Shown: positions 1 to 9,053 of the stretch, piece after piece
Layout of the letters: each line of letters begins with the position of its first letter
How positions within the stretch are numbered: position 1 is the stretch's first letter
Assembly: GCF_002743055.1 (NCBI RefSeq)
Contig: NZ_PDYM01000005.1
Coordinates: forward strand, 1 to 64,000
DNA length: 64,000 nt
Source: Sporosarcina sp. P13
GTDB taxonomy: Bacteria > Bacillota > Bacilli > Bacillales_A > Planococcaceae
Reading direction: 5' to 3'
Position numbers and translations under genes: made by a program
The notes under the pieces: generated by a model
What the model saw: the letters and a program-made list of their open reading frames with translations, nothing else
Told to the model about the DNA's origin: nothing
The model's database searches: none

Positions 1-112
1 CCGTCCGCCGCTAACAGTTAGAAGCAAGCTTCTAACTGTTCGCTCGACTTGCATGTATTAGGCATGCCGCCAGCGTTCGTCCTGAGCCAGGATCAAACTC
101 TCCATAAGACTG
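1..112 (-). rRNA. 16S ribosomal RNA, 5' end (partial)
   Basis: The minus strand from about position 112 down to the window edge reads as the universal 5' end of bacterial 16S rRNA, including the 27F primer site (AGAGTTTGATCCTGGCTCAG) at about 85-104 and the following conserved CTGGCGGCATGCCTAA stretch. The first variable hairpin lies at about 14-44. Only about 110 nt are inside the window; the gene continues to the left. The exact 5' end is estimated from the distance to the conserved block. Confidence 0.97.
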
Positions 113-394
113 ACAGTCGATATGCCGCGAATTGCGTCGTCGATTTCAGTCGTTTAGTCAGTCACGTACCTGAGTACGCTCCTTCCTTCTCTTCCTCATC
201 TCCTAGCACTTCACAACACCTCGCCAGTCAGTAGAACAGAAATTCGATTAGCTCGAGTTTCATTTGCTGGCATCAATTAAGATACTCATTTTGTTTATGT
301 CACCGACAGAGTCGATTTACAAACATTTATTTCGTTAACGTTTTGCTGTTCAGTTTTCAAGGTTCATTGCAGTGCTTGTCTCGACTGCTTATTA
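113..394 (-). other. rRNA operon leader (precursor 16S 5' spacer)
   Basis: This stretch lies between the rrn promoter and the mature 16S 5' end and carries no credible gene. On the transcribed strand it has an AACCTTGAAAACTGAACA block near 346-363, typical of rRNA leaders and spacers in Bacilli. Just before the 16S gene it has an unusually purine-rich tract at about 185-210 and short inverted repeats such as GACTGACAGTC near 109-119, probably part of the processing stem. The short reading frame on the plus strand at 49-234 is not a gene. Confidence 0.7.
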
Positions 395-423
395 AATATA
401 CCAAAGGGGTTCAATAATGTCAA
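395..423 (-). promoter_or_regulatory. rrn operon sigma-A promoter
   Basis: On the minus strand a perfect -35 (TTGACA, 418-423) is followed by a 17-nt spacer and a near-perfect -10 (TATATT, 395-400). Transcription would start near position 388 and run into the 16S gene about 275 nt downstream. Confidence 0.9.
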
Positions 424-498
424 CAACTTTAAATATCTTTTTTAAAAATATAGACTGTATTTCTCCCCCCCTTCTTCATCAAACGAATACAAACAAAG

Positions 499-537
499 AA
501 AAAACCGCTCCCCTATTGGCCGGAGAGCGGTTTTTTA
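499..537. terminator. Bidirectional intrinsic terminator after pbuG
   Basis: A GC-rich hairpin with arms ACCGCTC and GAGCGGT is flanked by A-runs on the left and T-runs on the right, so it can act on both strands. It ends the permease transcript just upstream of the rrn promoter. Confidence 0.85.
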
Positions 538-540
538 TGT

Positions 541-1875
541 CTATTCAATATAAATGAAATACAATATAAATATCACAAACAACATGTACATGATTGGATG
601 AATCTCTTTTCTTCTACCGCTAACTAACATAGTGATCGGATAAAAGATAAAACCAATTGCGATTCCCGTGGCGATACTATACGTCAACGGCATAGCGATA
701 ACTGTAAAGAATGCAGGTACAGCGATCTCAAAACGGTTCCATTCTATGTTCCCTAATGTAGAAACCATCAATACTCCTACAATAATCAGAGCTGGGGCAG
801 TCACGGCTGGTGTAATGACTAGCAGTAATGGCGAGAAAAATAACGCCAATAAAAATAATACTGCTGTTACTATGGAAGCAAATCCCGTTTTCGCCCCTGC
901 AGCAACGCCGGCTGTAGATTCAATATAAGATGTCGTCGTCGATGTTCCCATTGCAGCTCCCGTTACGGTTGCCAATGAATCAGCTAGTAATGCTTTACCT
1001 GCACGTGGAAGACGATCCTCTTTCATAAGTCCCGCTTGTGTTGCAACCGCCACTAACGTGCCTGCCGTATCGAAGAAGTCAACAAACAGGAAAGTAATAA
1101 CGATCACAAGAAATTGAGTTGTCATTAATGAAGCGGGATCATTAAAGATTGCATCGAATGCCGCGCCAAACGTCGGAGCAACGGACGGAATTTTATCGAC
1201 TACTTTATGTGGCACTTCTATTAGACTGACTGCCATACCTAAAACTGTAGTCAAAATCATTCCATAGAAAATGGCGCCTTTAATTTTACGAACCATCATA
1301 ATGATCGTCACAACTAACCCGAAAATCGTTAGTAATGTAGGGCCCGCAGTTAAATCACCTAGACCTACTAAAGTATTCTCGTCTCCTACAATGATCTTCG
1401 CGTTCTGCAATCCAAGGAAGGTAATAAATAAGCCGATACCAGCTCCAACTGCGAATTTAAGCTGTGCTGGTATCGCATTAATAATCATTTCACGCAACCC
1501 AGTTAATGAAAGAACGATAAAAATCAATCCAGAAAATAGAACACCTGTTAAACCAATTTGCCAAGGTATTCCGTATGTTAACACTACTGTAAAGGCAAAA
1601 AACGCATTCAGTCCCATACCAGGCGCTAAACCAATTGGATACTTCGCTATTAACCCCATAAATAACGTTCCGACCGCTGCTGAAAGTGCTGTAGCAACGA
1701 AAACGGCTCCTTTATCCATTCTCATGGAATCAGGCAAATCTGGCACAACATCTAAAGACAGCATAATTGGATTGACCGCTAAAATATAAGCCATTGCCAA
1801 AAATGTAGTGATTCCACCGATAATCTCGCGACGGTAATTGGTACCCAGCTTATCAAACTCAAAATACTTTTTCAT
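541..1875 (-). CDS. pbuG: Guanine/hypoxanthine permease, NCS2 (AzgA-like) family
   Basis: This 444-residue integral membrane protein belongs to the AzgA-like branch of the nucleobase:cation symporter-2 family and should import guanine and hypoxanthine across the plasma membrane. It starts with the family signature (KLGTNYRREIIGGITTFLAM), has a conserved ILAVNP motif near residue 34, and shows about 12-13 hydrophobic segments through the C-terminus. An in-frame ATG seven codons upstream has no ribosome binding site, whereas ATG at 1873-1875 is preceded by AGGAAGG at good spacing. The gene follows guaA on the same strand, the order known from Bacillus subtilis. A guanine-class riboswitch and a terminator occupy its leader, so expression should fall when guanine or hypoxanthine is plentiful. 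The substrate is assigned from family, context and riboswitch class. Confidence 0.93.
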   Translation of the reverse strand: MKKYFEFDKLGTNYRREIIGGITTFLAMAYILAVNPIMLSLDVVPDLPDSMRMDKGAVFVATALSAAVGTLFMGLIAKYPIGLAPGMGLNAFFAFTVVLTYGIPWQIGLTGVLFSGLIFIVLSLTGLREMIINAIPAQLKFAVGAGIGLFITFLGLQNAKIIVGDENTLVGLGDLTAGPTLLTIFGLVVTIIMMVRKIKGAIFYGMILTTVLGMAVSLIEVPHKVVDKIPSVAPTFGAAFDAIFNDPASLMTTQFLVIVITFLFVDFFDTAGTLVAVATQAGLMKEDRLPRAGKALLADSLATVTGAAMGTSTTTSYIESTAGVAAGAKTGFASIVTAVLFLLALFFSPLLLVITPAVTAPALIIVGVLMVSTLGNIEWNRFEIAVPAFFTVIAMPLTYSIATGIAIGFIFYPITMLVSGRRKEIHPIMYMLFVIFILYFIYIE

Positions 1876-1900
1876 CTTGACCTTCCTTACTCTCATTATC

Positions 1901-1936
1901 TAAAAAGAGGCATACGAATGATATTCGCATGCCTCT
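1901..1936 (-). terminator. pbuG: Riboswitch-controlled terminator of pbuG
   Basis: On the minus strand AGAGGCATGCGAAT and its complement form a long hairpin followed by TTTTT, about 25 nt before the pbuG start. It lies downstream of the guanine aptamer and is the expected expression platform. A second small hairpin (AATAGAAGA with TCTTCTATT, 1945-1965) lies between aptamer and terminator and could take part in the switch. Confidence 0.88.
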
Positions 1937-1968
1937 AGTCAATCCAATAGAAGATTCTCTTCTATTTC

Positions 1969-2038
1969 GGATCGTAGTCGAAACATTTACGGTGCTTCGG
2001 TAGAGACTTCCAGGCCATATTCCTAGCGTTATACGATC
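1969..2038 (-). ncRNA. Purine (guanine-class) riboswitch aptamer
   Basis: The minus strand shows the conserved purine aptamer elements in order: P1 5' arm (GATCGTA), the AATATGG loop, the J2/3 core TCTCTACC, the CCGTAAATG loop region, and J3/1 with GACTA followed by the P1 3' arm TACGATC. The ligand-pairing base of J3/1 is C (GACTA rather than GATTA), which specifies guanine or hypoxanthine rather than adenine. It lies between guaA and pbuG and feeds the terminator at 1901-1936. Confidence 0.93.
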
Positions 2039-2055
2039 ATATTCAATTAATTATT

Positions 2056-3609
2056 TTATTCCCACTCGATTGTGCCAGGTGGTTTCGCCGTAATATCATA
2101 TACGACACGGTTGACTTGATCGACTTCTGTAGTAATACGCGTACTGATCTTCTCCAGTACATCCCACGGAATACGTGCCCAGTCAGCTGTCATACCATCT
2201 ACCGAATGAACTGCTCTGATTCCAATTGCGTAATCATACGAACGCTGTTCATTACGGACACCTACACTGCGAATGTTCGGTAAAACTGCAAAGTATTGCC
2301 AAATCGCACGATCTAACCCTGCTTTTGCGATTTCATCACGCAAAATCCAGTCTGCATCACGAACGATTTCTAACTTATCTACTGTAATTTCACCAAGCAC
2401 ACGAACACCAAGGCCAGGACCAGGGAATGGCTGACGGTTAACGATTTCTTCAGGTAAACCAAGTTCCGCACCAACTGCTCGAACTTCGTCTTTAAATAAC
2501 GCACGAAGAGGCTCGATCAATTCGAAGTCCATATCTTCTGGCAAACCACCGACATTATGGTGTGATTTAATAGTAGCAGATGTAGCTGTACCACTTTCAA
2601 TGATGTCTGCATAAATTGTACCTTGTGCTAAAAATTTGATGCCGTCTAACTTAGCAGATTCTTCATCGAACACATAGATGAATTCATTACCAATGATCTT
2701 ACGTTTTTGTTCTGGATCTGTAACGCCTGCAAGCTTATTCAAGAAACGTTCGCGCGCATCAACTTTGATGAAATTCATGCTGAACTGTTCGCTGAATGTC
2801 TTAACGACACTTTCTACTTCACCTTTACGAAGCAAGCCGTGATCAACAAAAATACATGTTAACTGGTCGCCAATTGCACGGTCAATCAAAGCAGCTACTA
2901 CTGAAGAGTCCACTCCACCACTCAATGCACAAAGAACTTTACGATCTCCGACAGTTGAACGAATTTTCTCTACTTCGATATCTATGAAACGATCCATCGT
3001 CCAATCGCCTTTTGCTTTACAAATATCGAAAACGAAATTGCGTAAGAATTCCTTACCATGTTCTGAATGATGCACTTCCGGATGAAATTGAATCGCATAG
3101 ATTTGTTGTTCATCATTTGAAATTGCTGCAATATTGCCAGCAGAGTCTTTTGCAGTCGCTGTAAACCCTTCTGGTAATTGCGTAACATTCACACTGTGAG
3201 CAACGTAGACATTTTGCTTCTCTGTTTGACCTGCAAACAATGGTGATGTTGTATCCACTGTAATCTCTTCTGTTTGAGCAACGCAGTCTGCCGTCTTTTC
3301 AATTGCACCACCTAGATGATTCACGATTAACTGCGTTCCATAACTAATACCTAGAACTGGAATGCCTAACGTGAATATTTCCGGATCAATCTCATATGCA
3401 GAAACATCTTCAAAAGATGCCGTTCCACCAGAAAGTACGATACCTACTGGATTCATTGCTTTTAATTCTTCAACAGTCGTAGTATGCGCATGTAATTCAC
3501 TGTATACACCAAATTCACGGATTGTTCGCGTGAAGAGCTGATTATACGTACTACCGTAATCGAGTACCACCATTTTTTCTTGTTCGACTAACAAAGGAGC
3601 ATTTGACAA
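2056..3609 (-). CDS. guaA: GMP synthase with a probably inactive glutaminase domain
   Basis: GMP synthase converts XMP to GMP in the cytoplasm using ATP and an amino donor. The 517-residue protein has a class I glutamine amidotransferase region (about 13-205), an ATP-pyrophosphatase domain with LSGGVDSS near residue 230, and the C-terminal dimerisation domain ending KPPGTIEWE. The synthetase half looks fully conserved. The glutaminase half is not: the nucleophile motif, normally GICYGMQ, reads GISYGTQ with Ser89 (AGT, 3343-3345). SGGPNS reads SGGTAS, the REYG region is replaced, and the SHGD motif reads AHSV, although HPE is kept. I infer dependence on free ammonia. The start is TTG at 3609, preceded by GAGGTGG; an upstream TTG at 3627 lacks a site. 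It lies downstream of yebA, with its own structured leader. Confidence 0.93.
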   Translation of the reverse strand: MSNAPLLVEQEKMVVLDYGSTYNQLFTRTIREFGVYSELHAHTTTVEELKAMNPVGIVLSGGTASFEDVSAYEIDPEIFTLGIPVLGISYGTQLIVNHLGGAIEKTADCVAQTEEITVDTTSPLFAGQTEKQNVYVAHSVNVTQLPEGFTATAKDSAGNIAAISNDEQQIYAIQFHPEVHHSEHGKEFLRNFVFDICKAKGDWTMDRFIDIEVEKIRSTVGDRKVLCALSGGVDSSVVAALIDRAIGDQLTCIFVDHGLLRKGEVESVVKTFSEQFSMNFIKVDARERFLNKLAGVTDPEQKRKIIGNEFIYVFDEESAKLDGIKFLAQGTIYADIIESGTATSATIKSHHNVGGLPEDMDFELIEPLRALFKDEVRAVGAELGLPEEIVNRQPFPGPGLGVRVLGEITVDKLEIVRDADWILRDEIAKAGLDRAIWQYFAVLPNIRSVGVRNEQRSYDYAIGIRAVHSVDGMTADWARIPWDVLEKISTRITTEVDQVNRVVYDITAKPPGTIEWE

Positions 3610-3815
3610 CTGATCCACCTCTTCCAATTTAATAGTGCCGATTCACGCCTCAACTACAAAAGACGCGTTAGAAAGTCAACTTTCCACGCGCCCCCTTCCA
3701 CCACAGTATACAAACCATTCTATACAATGATGGTTGACGTTCGTTAGTGCAAGATATGTCGAGGCCATATCAAGCATTGATTCGCTATTTATTTTACTCA
3801 TATTTCAAACAAAAA
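3610..3815 (-). promoter_or_regulatory. guaA: Structured leader of guaA with possible attenuator
   Basis: About 200 nt separate yebA from guaA. On the minus strand there is a hairpin GATATG/CATATC near 3749-3767, a second AACCAT/ATGGTT near 3714-3736, and a stronger hairpin at 3663-3690 (CGCGT/ACGCG around GAAAGT/ACTTTC) followed by TCTTTTG, which could be a weak terminator. No full purine aptamer is recognisable, although ATATGGCCT resembles part of the pbuG aptamer. This suggests RNA-level control of guaA, but no known class can be assigned. Confidence 0.4.
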
Positions 3816-5981
3816 TCAACAAATAGTGCTAATAATTAAATCTTCCCAAACTTCATTTAACTTATGCCATTCTTGTGATTGAACATCTTTTCCGTATACA
3901 CCCTTTTCATAAGCTTGTGTCAATATACGCATACGGTCACCACCATACTTTTCATCCACCATTTTCGCATAATGCGATAGTGTCATTCCCGCTTCTTTCT
4001 TTATTCCCGCGCGATTCAGTTGCCGTAATAATTGGCTATACTGTTGTTCAAACTTCTGCCAACCATCCGAACGTTTACGAAGTTTGCGTACATTCCATTT
4101 CGGAAGCCACGTTCCCCTAAGTCGATAAGCAAATGCAACCCCGCCAGCAAGCAAGAGAATCACTATGACATATAACCACCATTGTCCAATGAACCAAAGA
4201 ACTTTTTCTTTTAGCTTCTTAACTAATTGGGATGACTTATTTTTCTTCTGAGTCGGCTGTACTTTTTCTACTTGTGACGCATCTTGTTGCTTTACACTTC
4301 GCTCTTTTTCGACCAATTCCGCAGTATCCAACTTTATATCTGTCGGATGCGTAAAACCAATCGTTGGCTCAAAGGGCATCCAGCCTATTTCCGGTATATA
4401 CGCTTCTACCCAAGAGTGCGCTTCGTCATTCGTTACACGATAGACACTTTTCCCTGACGCTTTGTATGATAATTCCCCTGGTGCAAAACCTTTTACCCAA
4501 CGCGAAGGTATTCCAGCCGAACGAAGCATTACCACCATAGACGTAGAAAAATTATCACAATAGCCCCTTTTCGTCTCGAATAAAAATTGATCTACATAAT
4601 CTTGATCCTCACCCGGAATTGCTACATTTTGCGTTTCATATATAAATCCACTTTTCTTAAAGTATTGCTCCACCGCTTTAACTTTATTATAGACACTCAT
4701 TTCAGTTTCCGTAATTGATAAAGCCAACTCTTCTACACGCCGCGGAAGGTTTTCTGGCAGTTGGGTATAATTAGTTAAATCTTCCGTGACCGTCTCAAAA
4801 GCGAGCATCTCCGTTTTTTGTAATTCGGACATCGTATATTTTGGTGGTACGTATTCCACTTCATACTGTTCCAATTCTTCTTGAACACCCATCAATAGAT
4901 ATAAGCGATTCGCTGCAATCTCATGCATAATCGAAAGTGGTTCAGGATATAGAACTTTCTTGGTACCATAGGGTGTCACGAGAAAGGGCAACTTTTCACT
5001 AAATTGAAGTCTTGCGTAGGACGGTTTAACATCGTCAGAATCCCATAAATTTTCATTGGTCCGCAAAATCTCTGTAGCTACTTCTTTGTTCTGGATCCAA
5101 CCTTTTGAAGTATACGTATCCTTCGTTTCGATTCGCCAATATTGACGATTCTTTACAGCCACCTCAAACACTAACTGATGATCTTGGACAAAGGCACCAC
5201 CGAGTTGGGAATCATCGGGATCATATCCCGCTTTCGAAACACCTTCTCCTTGTTCATTTCCATCAGCTCCAGCTAATGATAATAAAAACGGCACTGGATC
5301 AGGCCAAGCCGGCGGATGAACAGGTGCATTCTTAGCGAGCAAACCGACAATCGATACGAAAAAGAGCAATGGAAGTGATAAAAGAAGTAAACGTTTCGGA
5401 CGAATTGATATCCGTTCCTCCCCCGTCAAATGGATAAGCGTTACATAACCGACGACTAGCAGACCGACAATCATAATTCGAACAATAGAAGCTGAGGCAT
5501 CATACGGACTAAACGTATCAAGCAGTGCAACGAATAAGACCGTAAGTGCAAAAAACATCATCATACTATTACGTACTTCAATCCAATACCGGATTAAATA
5601 AGCAATCATCCAAATTAATATAAATAGTAGAAGCGTACGGAATGAATTAGATAACTCCCATAGCTCCCCCTCAACTAAGTACAGAACATTTTGCTTCACA
5701 TCCGCTAAAATGATGGCAATCGTATCTGTAGATAATAGTAGTTGATCAAAGTAGATATAATGAATTGCCCATAAAATATAAAGCACTTGTAAAGGTGCAC
5801 TGATCCACCAATTCACATCAACTAACGCTAGGATAAAAAACAGCAGGATATAAATAAAAAACAAAGACGCATATCCGAAATCTGTCAGTTCCACGATGGG
5901 AATAAACCATTCCCAAAGCAAGATGACACTTAATCCATACAAGAATAATAAGGCTTTCCAATTCAAACGGCTCTTCTTCAA
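3816..5981 (-). CDS. yebA: Membrane transglutaminase-like protein (YebA/TgpA type)
   Basis: This 721-residue protein has about six to eight N-terminal membrane segments (roughly residues 10-225), an extracellular transglutaminase-like domain, another membrane segment near 610-630 and a cytoplasmic C-terminal tail. The domain shows the Cys-His-Asp layout: RGYCDNFSTSM near 465, then a conserved histidine in DEAHSWVEAY and a downstream Asp/Pro region. Proteins of this type sit with MoxR and DUF58 proteins and are thought to act on peptides or proteins at the cell surface; the substrate is unknown. The TTG start at 5979-5981 follows GAGGCGG and overlaps the end of the DUF58 gene by four bases, showing translational coupling. 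The gene order yeaC-yeaD-yebA-guaA matches Bacillus subtilis. Confidence 0.88.
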   Translation of the reverse strand: MKKSRLNWKALLFLYGLSVILLWEWFIPIVELTDFGYASLFFIYILLFFILALVDVNWWISAPLQVLYILWAIHYIYFDQLLLSTDTIAIILADVKQNVLYLVEGELWELSNSFRTLLLFILIWMIAYLIRYWIEVRNSMMMFFALTVLFVALLDTFSPYDASASIVRIMIVGLLVVGYVTLIHLTGEERISIRPKRLLLLSLPLLFFVSIVGLLAKNAPVHPPAWPDPVPFLLSLAGADGNEQGEGVSKAGYDPDDSQLGGAFVQDHQLVFEVAVKNRQYWRIETKDTYTSKGWIQNKEVATEILRTNENLWDSDDVKPSYARLQFSEKLPFLVTPYGTKKVLYPEPLSIMHEIAANRLYLLMGVQEELEQYEVEYVPPKYTMSELQKTEMLAFETVTEDLTNYTQLPENLPRRVEELALSITETEMSVYNKVKAVEQYFKKSGFIYETQNVAIPGEDQDYVDQFLFETKRGYCDNFSTSMVVMLRSAGIPSRWVKGFAPGELSYKASGKSVYRVTNDEAHSWVEAYIPEIGWMPFEPTIGFTHPTDIKLDTAELVEKERSVKQQDASQVEKVQPTQKKNKSSQLVKKLKEKVLWFIGQWWLYVIVILLLAGGVAFAYRLRGTWLPKWNVRKLRKRSDGWQKFEQQYSQLLRQLNRAGIKKEAGMTLSHYAKMVDEKYGGDRMRILTQAYEKGVYGKDVQSQEWHKLNEVWEDLIISTIC

Positions 5982-7147
5982 GATGTCACCGCCTCTTTTA
6001 GTACCAATGAAATATTCGATTGGCTAATCAGCCGGACGCTAATACCTAGTTTCCTAACTTGCACAACTATTAACTCCAAATCTTTTGTAATCGAATTTCC
6101 ATCGACTGCTACAAAACAAATAATCGCGGACGGTCTACGATAGCCTTCTAGCACTTGATTTATGAATTCCATTCGAAGATTTCCGGTAATCACTAACAAT
6201 AGATCATCCTTATCGGTATGCTTCATGGGCAAAGATAGGGTAGATGTTTCTTTTGGCTGAATTTTCGCCAGATGAACTAACGCTTGTTCCAGTTGATCGG
6301 TTGAGCGAATATCAAGATGCCGTTGATCAGAAAGCAATAACGTCAGACTTGCTTGATGCTGCCGAGCAGTCACAAGAATGGATGCTGCAAATCCCACTAC
6401 TGCCTCAAATGTTTCTGACGGTGCACAATCGAGTAACACCATAAACTGTTCGGATTGTTGATCATCAAATTCTTTAGTCATTAACTTTTTCGTGCGTGCA
6501 AAAGATTTCCAGTGAATCCAGGATAACCGGTCACCCGTTGCATATTCTCTAACACTTGAAGGCAAAGTCGCTTCTCTTACTAGCATATAAGCTGACATTT
6601 CCCTCCCTTCACTCGTTCCAAAAGAAGATGATTCATAGACCAGCTCAGTCAGTTTCGGATATACGAGAAATGTATCCCCTACCGCAAACACCCTACGTTT
6701 TTTAATCCAATTAAAAAAGTCCACTACTTCAATTTCTATGCTTGGCAATATATATTCCCCACGCTTAATACTCGTCAATGTGTAGGTGAATGAATATTCT
6801 TTGCGAAATCCTAGTAACACCATTTGTTGAACTTTACGTTCTTTCCCTGCGAATCGCCTACAATCTGTAATGACCGTGTACAGTAGTGGGAACGGCCATT
6901 TCCTTTTCACTACCAAGCGAACAGTCACTCGTCCGTCACTCGTTAATTGACTGGATTCTATTTGACGTTTTACGGTGAAGTCGCGTAATGGATACAAATT
7001 AAGCAACATCGAATATGTAATAAAAGGGAGGATCATATAGAAAATAAACCAACTAACAAACCCACCTTGAAATTTCGAAAAGACATAAGCAATGATCCCG
7101 ATGCCAATGACACCTGCAGTACGTCCGATTGATTTTATTCGCTTCAT
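5978..7147 (-). CDS. yeaD: DUF58 domain protein
   Basis: The 389-residue protein has two N-terminal membrane segments (about 10-55) and a cytoplasmic DUF58 region with the diagnostic motif for the family near residue 205 (YATGDRLSWIHWKSFART), followed by a von Willebrand A-like fold (LLDCAPSE). DUF58 proteins are regular partners of MoxR AAA ATPases, but their biochemical role is not known. ATG at 7147 overlaps the yeaC stop in an ATGA junction, and its own end overlaps yebA, so the three genes form one tight translationally coupled unit. Confidence 0.9.
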   Translation of the reverse strand: MKRIKSIGRTAGVIGIGIIAYVFSKFQGGFVSWFIFYMILPFITYSMLLNLYPLRDFTVKRQIESSQLTSDGRVTVRLVVKRKWPFPLLYTVITDCRRFAGKERKVQQMVLLGFRKEYSFTYTLTSIKRGEYILPSIEIEVVDFFNWIKKRRVFAVGDTFLVYPKLTELVYESSSFGTSEGREMSAYMLVREATLPSSVREYATGDRLSWIHWKSFARTKKLMTKEFDDQQSEQFMVLLDCAPSETFEAVVGFAASILVTARQHQASLTLLLSDQRHLDIRSTDQLEQALVHLAKIQPKETSTLSLPMKHTDKDDLLLVITGNLRMEFINQVLEGYRRPSAIICFVAVDGNSITKDLELIVVQVRKLGISVRLISQSNISLVLKEAVTS

Positions 7148-8091
7148 ATAGTAGAAGACCTACGTATTGGCACTTCTAATCGATGTAAAATTTGACGAAC
7201 GATTTCTTCAGGTTTTGCACCTTCATACTTAGCTTGCGGACGCAAAATCAATCGATGCGAAAACGCGTATGGCGCTAAATACTGCACATCATCCGGTAAA
7301 ACGAAAGAGCGCTCTTGGATAAATGCATAGGCTTGGCAAGCTTTCATAAGCGCTAATGAACCGCGAGGACTAACCCCTAATGACACTGACTCATGTTGGC
7401 GTGTCGCCTCAGCGCAATCTACTATATAAGAAACAATCGTATCGTCCACGACCACTTCTTGAACTTGTTGTTGTAACTCCAATAATTCATCTATTGTCAA
7501 AACTGATTGAATTTGTTCGATGGGCACCTGTCGTTCCGCACGCTTTAAAATATCTATTTCTTGTTGTTTCGTCGGATAGCCCATTTTCAATTTAAAAATA
7601 AAACGATCTAACTGCGCTTCAGGCAACGGATAGGTCCCTTCATATTCAATAGGGTTTTGCGTTGCCATAACAAAAAATGGTTTCGGTAGCTGAATTGTCG
7701 TACCATCTACAGTAATTGAGGATTCTTCCATACCTTCTAATAAAGCGGATTGCGTTTTGGGTGACGTACGATTGATCTCATCTGCTAAAACAATATTACC
7801 GATTAAAGGACCGGGGCGAAATTCAAATTGCATCGTTTGTGGGTTGTAAACAGAGACGCCCGATACATCTGAAGGCAATAAATCTGGCGTAAATTGTATA
7901 CGCTTAAATTGTGCACCTATCGTTGTTGCGAGTGCTCTAACTAGCATCGTCTTTCCAACACCTGGCACATCTTCAAGCAAGACGTGACCCCCAGCGAGTA
8001 ATGCCGTTATACTTAACTCCGCAATTTCGCGTTTTCCGACAATCACTTTCTCTATATTCGTCAATACCTCTTCAATCCATTGTGAATGCAC
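7144..8091 (-). CDS. yeaC: MoxR-family AAA+ ATPase
   Basis: The 315-residue cytoplasmic ATPase has Walker A (EDVPGVGKT, about residue 40), Walker B (IVLADEINR, about 102), a sensor 1 motif (ATQNPIEYEGTYPLPEAQLD) and the MoxR C-terminal lid. MoxR proteins act as chaperone-like remodellers for partner proteins; here the partners are presumably the DUF58 protein and the membrane transglutaminase encoded directly downstream with overlapping ends. The GTG start at 8091 is preceded by a G-rich Shine-Dalgarno sequence. A second, different MoxR system (RavA-like) occurs at 54.8-56.0 kb. Confidence 0.92.
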   Translation of the reverse strand: MHSQWIEEVLTNIEKVIVGKREIAELSITALLAGGHVLLEDVPGVGKTMLVRALATTIGAQFKRIQFTPDLLPSDVSGVSVYNPQTMQFEFRPGPLIGNIVLADEINRTSPKTQSALLEGMEESSITVDGTTIQLPKPFFVMATQNPIEYEGTYPLPEAQLDRFIFKLKMGYPTKQQEIDILKRAERQVPIEQIQSVLTIDELLELQQQVQEVVVDDTIVSYIVDCAEATRQHESVSLGVSPRGSLALMKACQAYAFIQERSFVLPDDVQYLAPYAFSHRLILRPQAKYEGAKPEEIVRQILHRLEVPIRRSSTI

Positions 8092-8179
8092 GGCGTTCCC
8101 CCCCTTCTCTATTTATTTACTCCGTTCATCTATATGTAATTATCATACCCGAAACCAATTCTTCCGACAAACAGAAAAA

Positions 8180-8209
8180 CTGCCGGTCTTTTGTATAAAA
8201 GACCAGCAG
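8180..8209 (-). terminator. nadE: Intrinsic terminator of nadE
   Basis: The minus strand reads CTGCTGGTCTTTT, a TATA loop, then AAAAGACCGGCAG followed by TTTTT. It starts three bases after the nadE stop codon and ends the pncB-nadE transcript. Confidence 0.88.
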
Positions 8210-8212
8210 CCA

Positions 8213-9037
8213 TTATTTCCAAAAGTCGTCAAACACCGTGATCGGCAAATGTCGTTTATGAGTTGAACGCAAATAATGTCCTTCTATTTTCTTTCTTGCT
8301 TCATCAGAAACTTGCTTGCCTTCTAGATAATCATCGATTTCATCATACGTTACGCCTAGGGCAATTTCATCGGGTATCGCAGGTTTATTACCTTCAAGAT
8401 CGGCTGTAGGGATTTTTTCGTACAGATGTGGGGGGCACTCTAGCGCCTTCAGTATTTGTTTTCCTTGGCGCTTATTCAGCCGATAAATTGGCATAAGATC
8501 CGCTGCACCATCTCCAAATTTCGTATAGAAACCTGTAATAGCTTCTGCCGCATGATCGGTTCCGAGAACGACGGCGTGATGAACAGCTGCTACCGAAAAT
8601 TGGACCTTCATACGCTCGCGTGCTTTTTCATTACCTTTATCAAAATCGGTAATATGTATACCCGCATGTTTTAGCGCCCGTTCACTCGCATCGACTGCTT
8701 CCTTGATATCTACTGTATATACTACCGAAGGACGGATAAAGCGCAGTGCATCCTGACAGTCATCTTCATCGAATTGCACACCATATGGTAAACGAATGGC
8801 ATAGAAGCGATAGATTTCCTCCCCTGCTTCTTCATTCAATTCATCAACTGCCATCTGCGCCAACTTACCGACTAATGTAGAATCCTGTCCACCCGAAATA
8901 CCCAGTGTCATTCCTTGTAAAAATGTGTTCTTTTTCATATACATTTTTAAAAAGTCAATGGAAGTTCGGATCTCTTGCTGCGCATCGATTTCCGGCTTCG
9001 CACGTAACATTTGGATAATTTCTTGCTGCAATGTCAA
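8213..9037 (-). CDS. nadE: NH3-dependent NAD+ synthetase
   Basis: NadE amidates deamido-NAD to NAD in the last step of NAD synthesis. The 274-residue length and lack of an N-terminal glutaminase (nitrilase) domain mark it as the ammonia-dependent form. The PP-loop SGGQDSTL lies near residue 45; [20 protein letters not shown] is the conserved substrate-binding region. The TTG at 9035-9037 is chosen as the start because AAGGGAGTG lies at correct spacing and the alignment with known NadE begins there; the longer frame upstream runs inside pncB. Only 16 nt separate it from the pncB stop, so the two form a salvage operon: pncB makes nicotinate mononucleotide and nadE finishes NAD. Confidence 0.94.
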   Translation of the reverse strand: MTLQQEIIQMLRAKPEIDAQQEIRTSIDFLKMYMKKNTFLQGMTLGISGGQDSTLVGKLAQMAVDELNEEAGEEIYRFYAIRLPYGVQFDEDDCQDALRFIRPSVVYTVDIKEAVDASERALKHAGIHITDFDKGNEKARERMKVQFSVAAVHHAVVLGTDHAAEAITGFYTKFGDGAADLMPIYRLNKRQGKQILKALECPPHLYEKIPTADLEGNKPAIPDEIALGVTYDEIDDYLEGKQVSDEARKKIEGHYLRSTHKRHLPITVFDDFWK

Positions 9038-9053
9038 CGCTCCCACTCCCTTG

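Noticed and set aside
1271..1789. 172-codon plus-strand open frame
   Set aside because: Antisense to pbuG, with hydrophilic low-complexity composition produced by the complementary strand of membrane helices.
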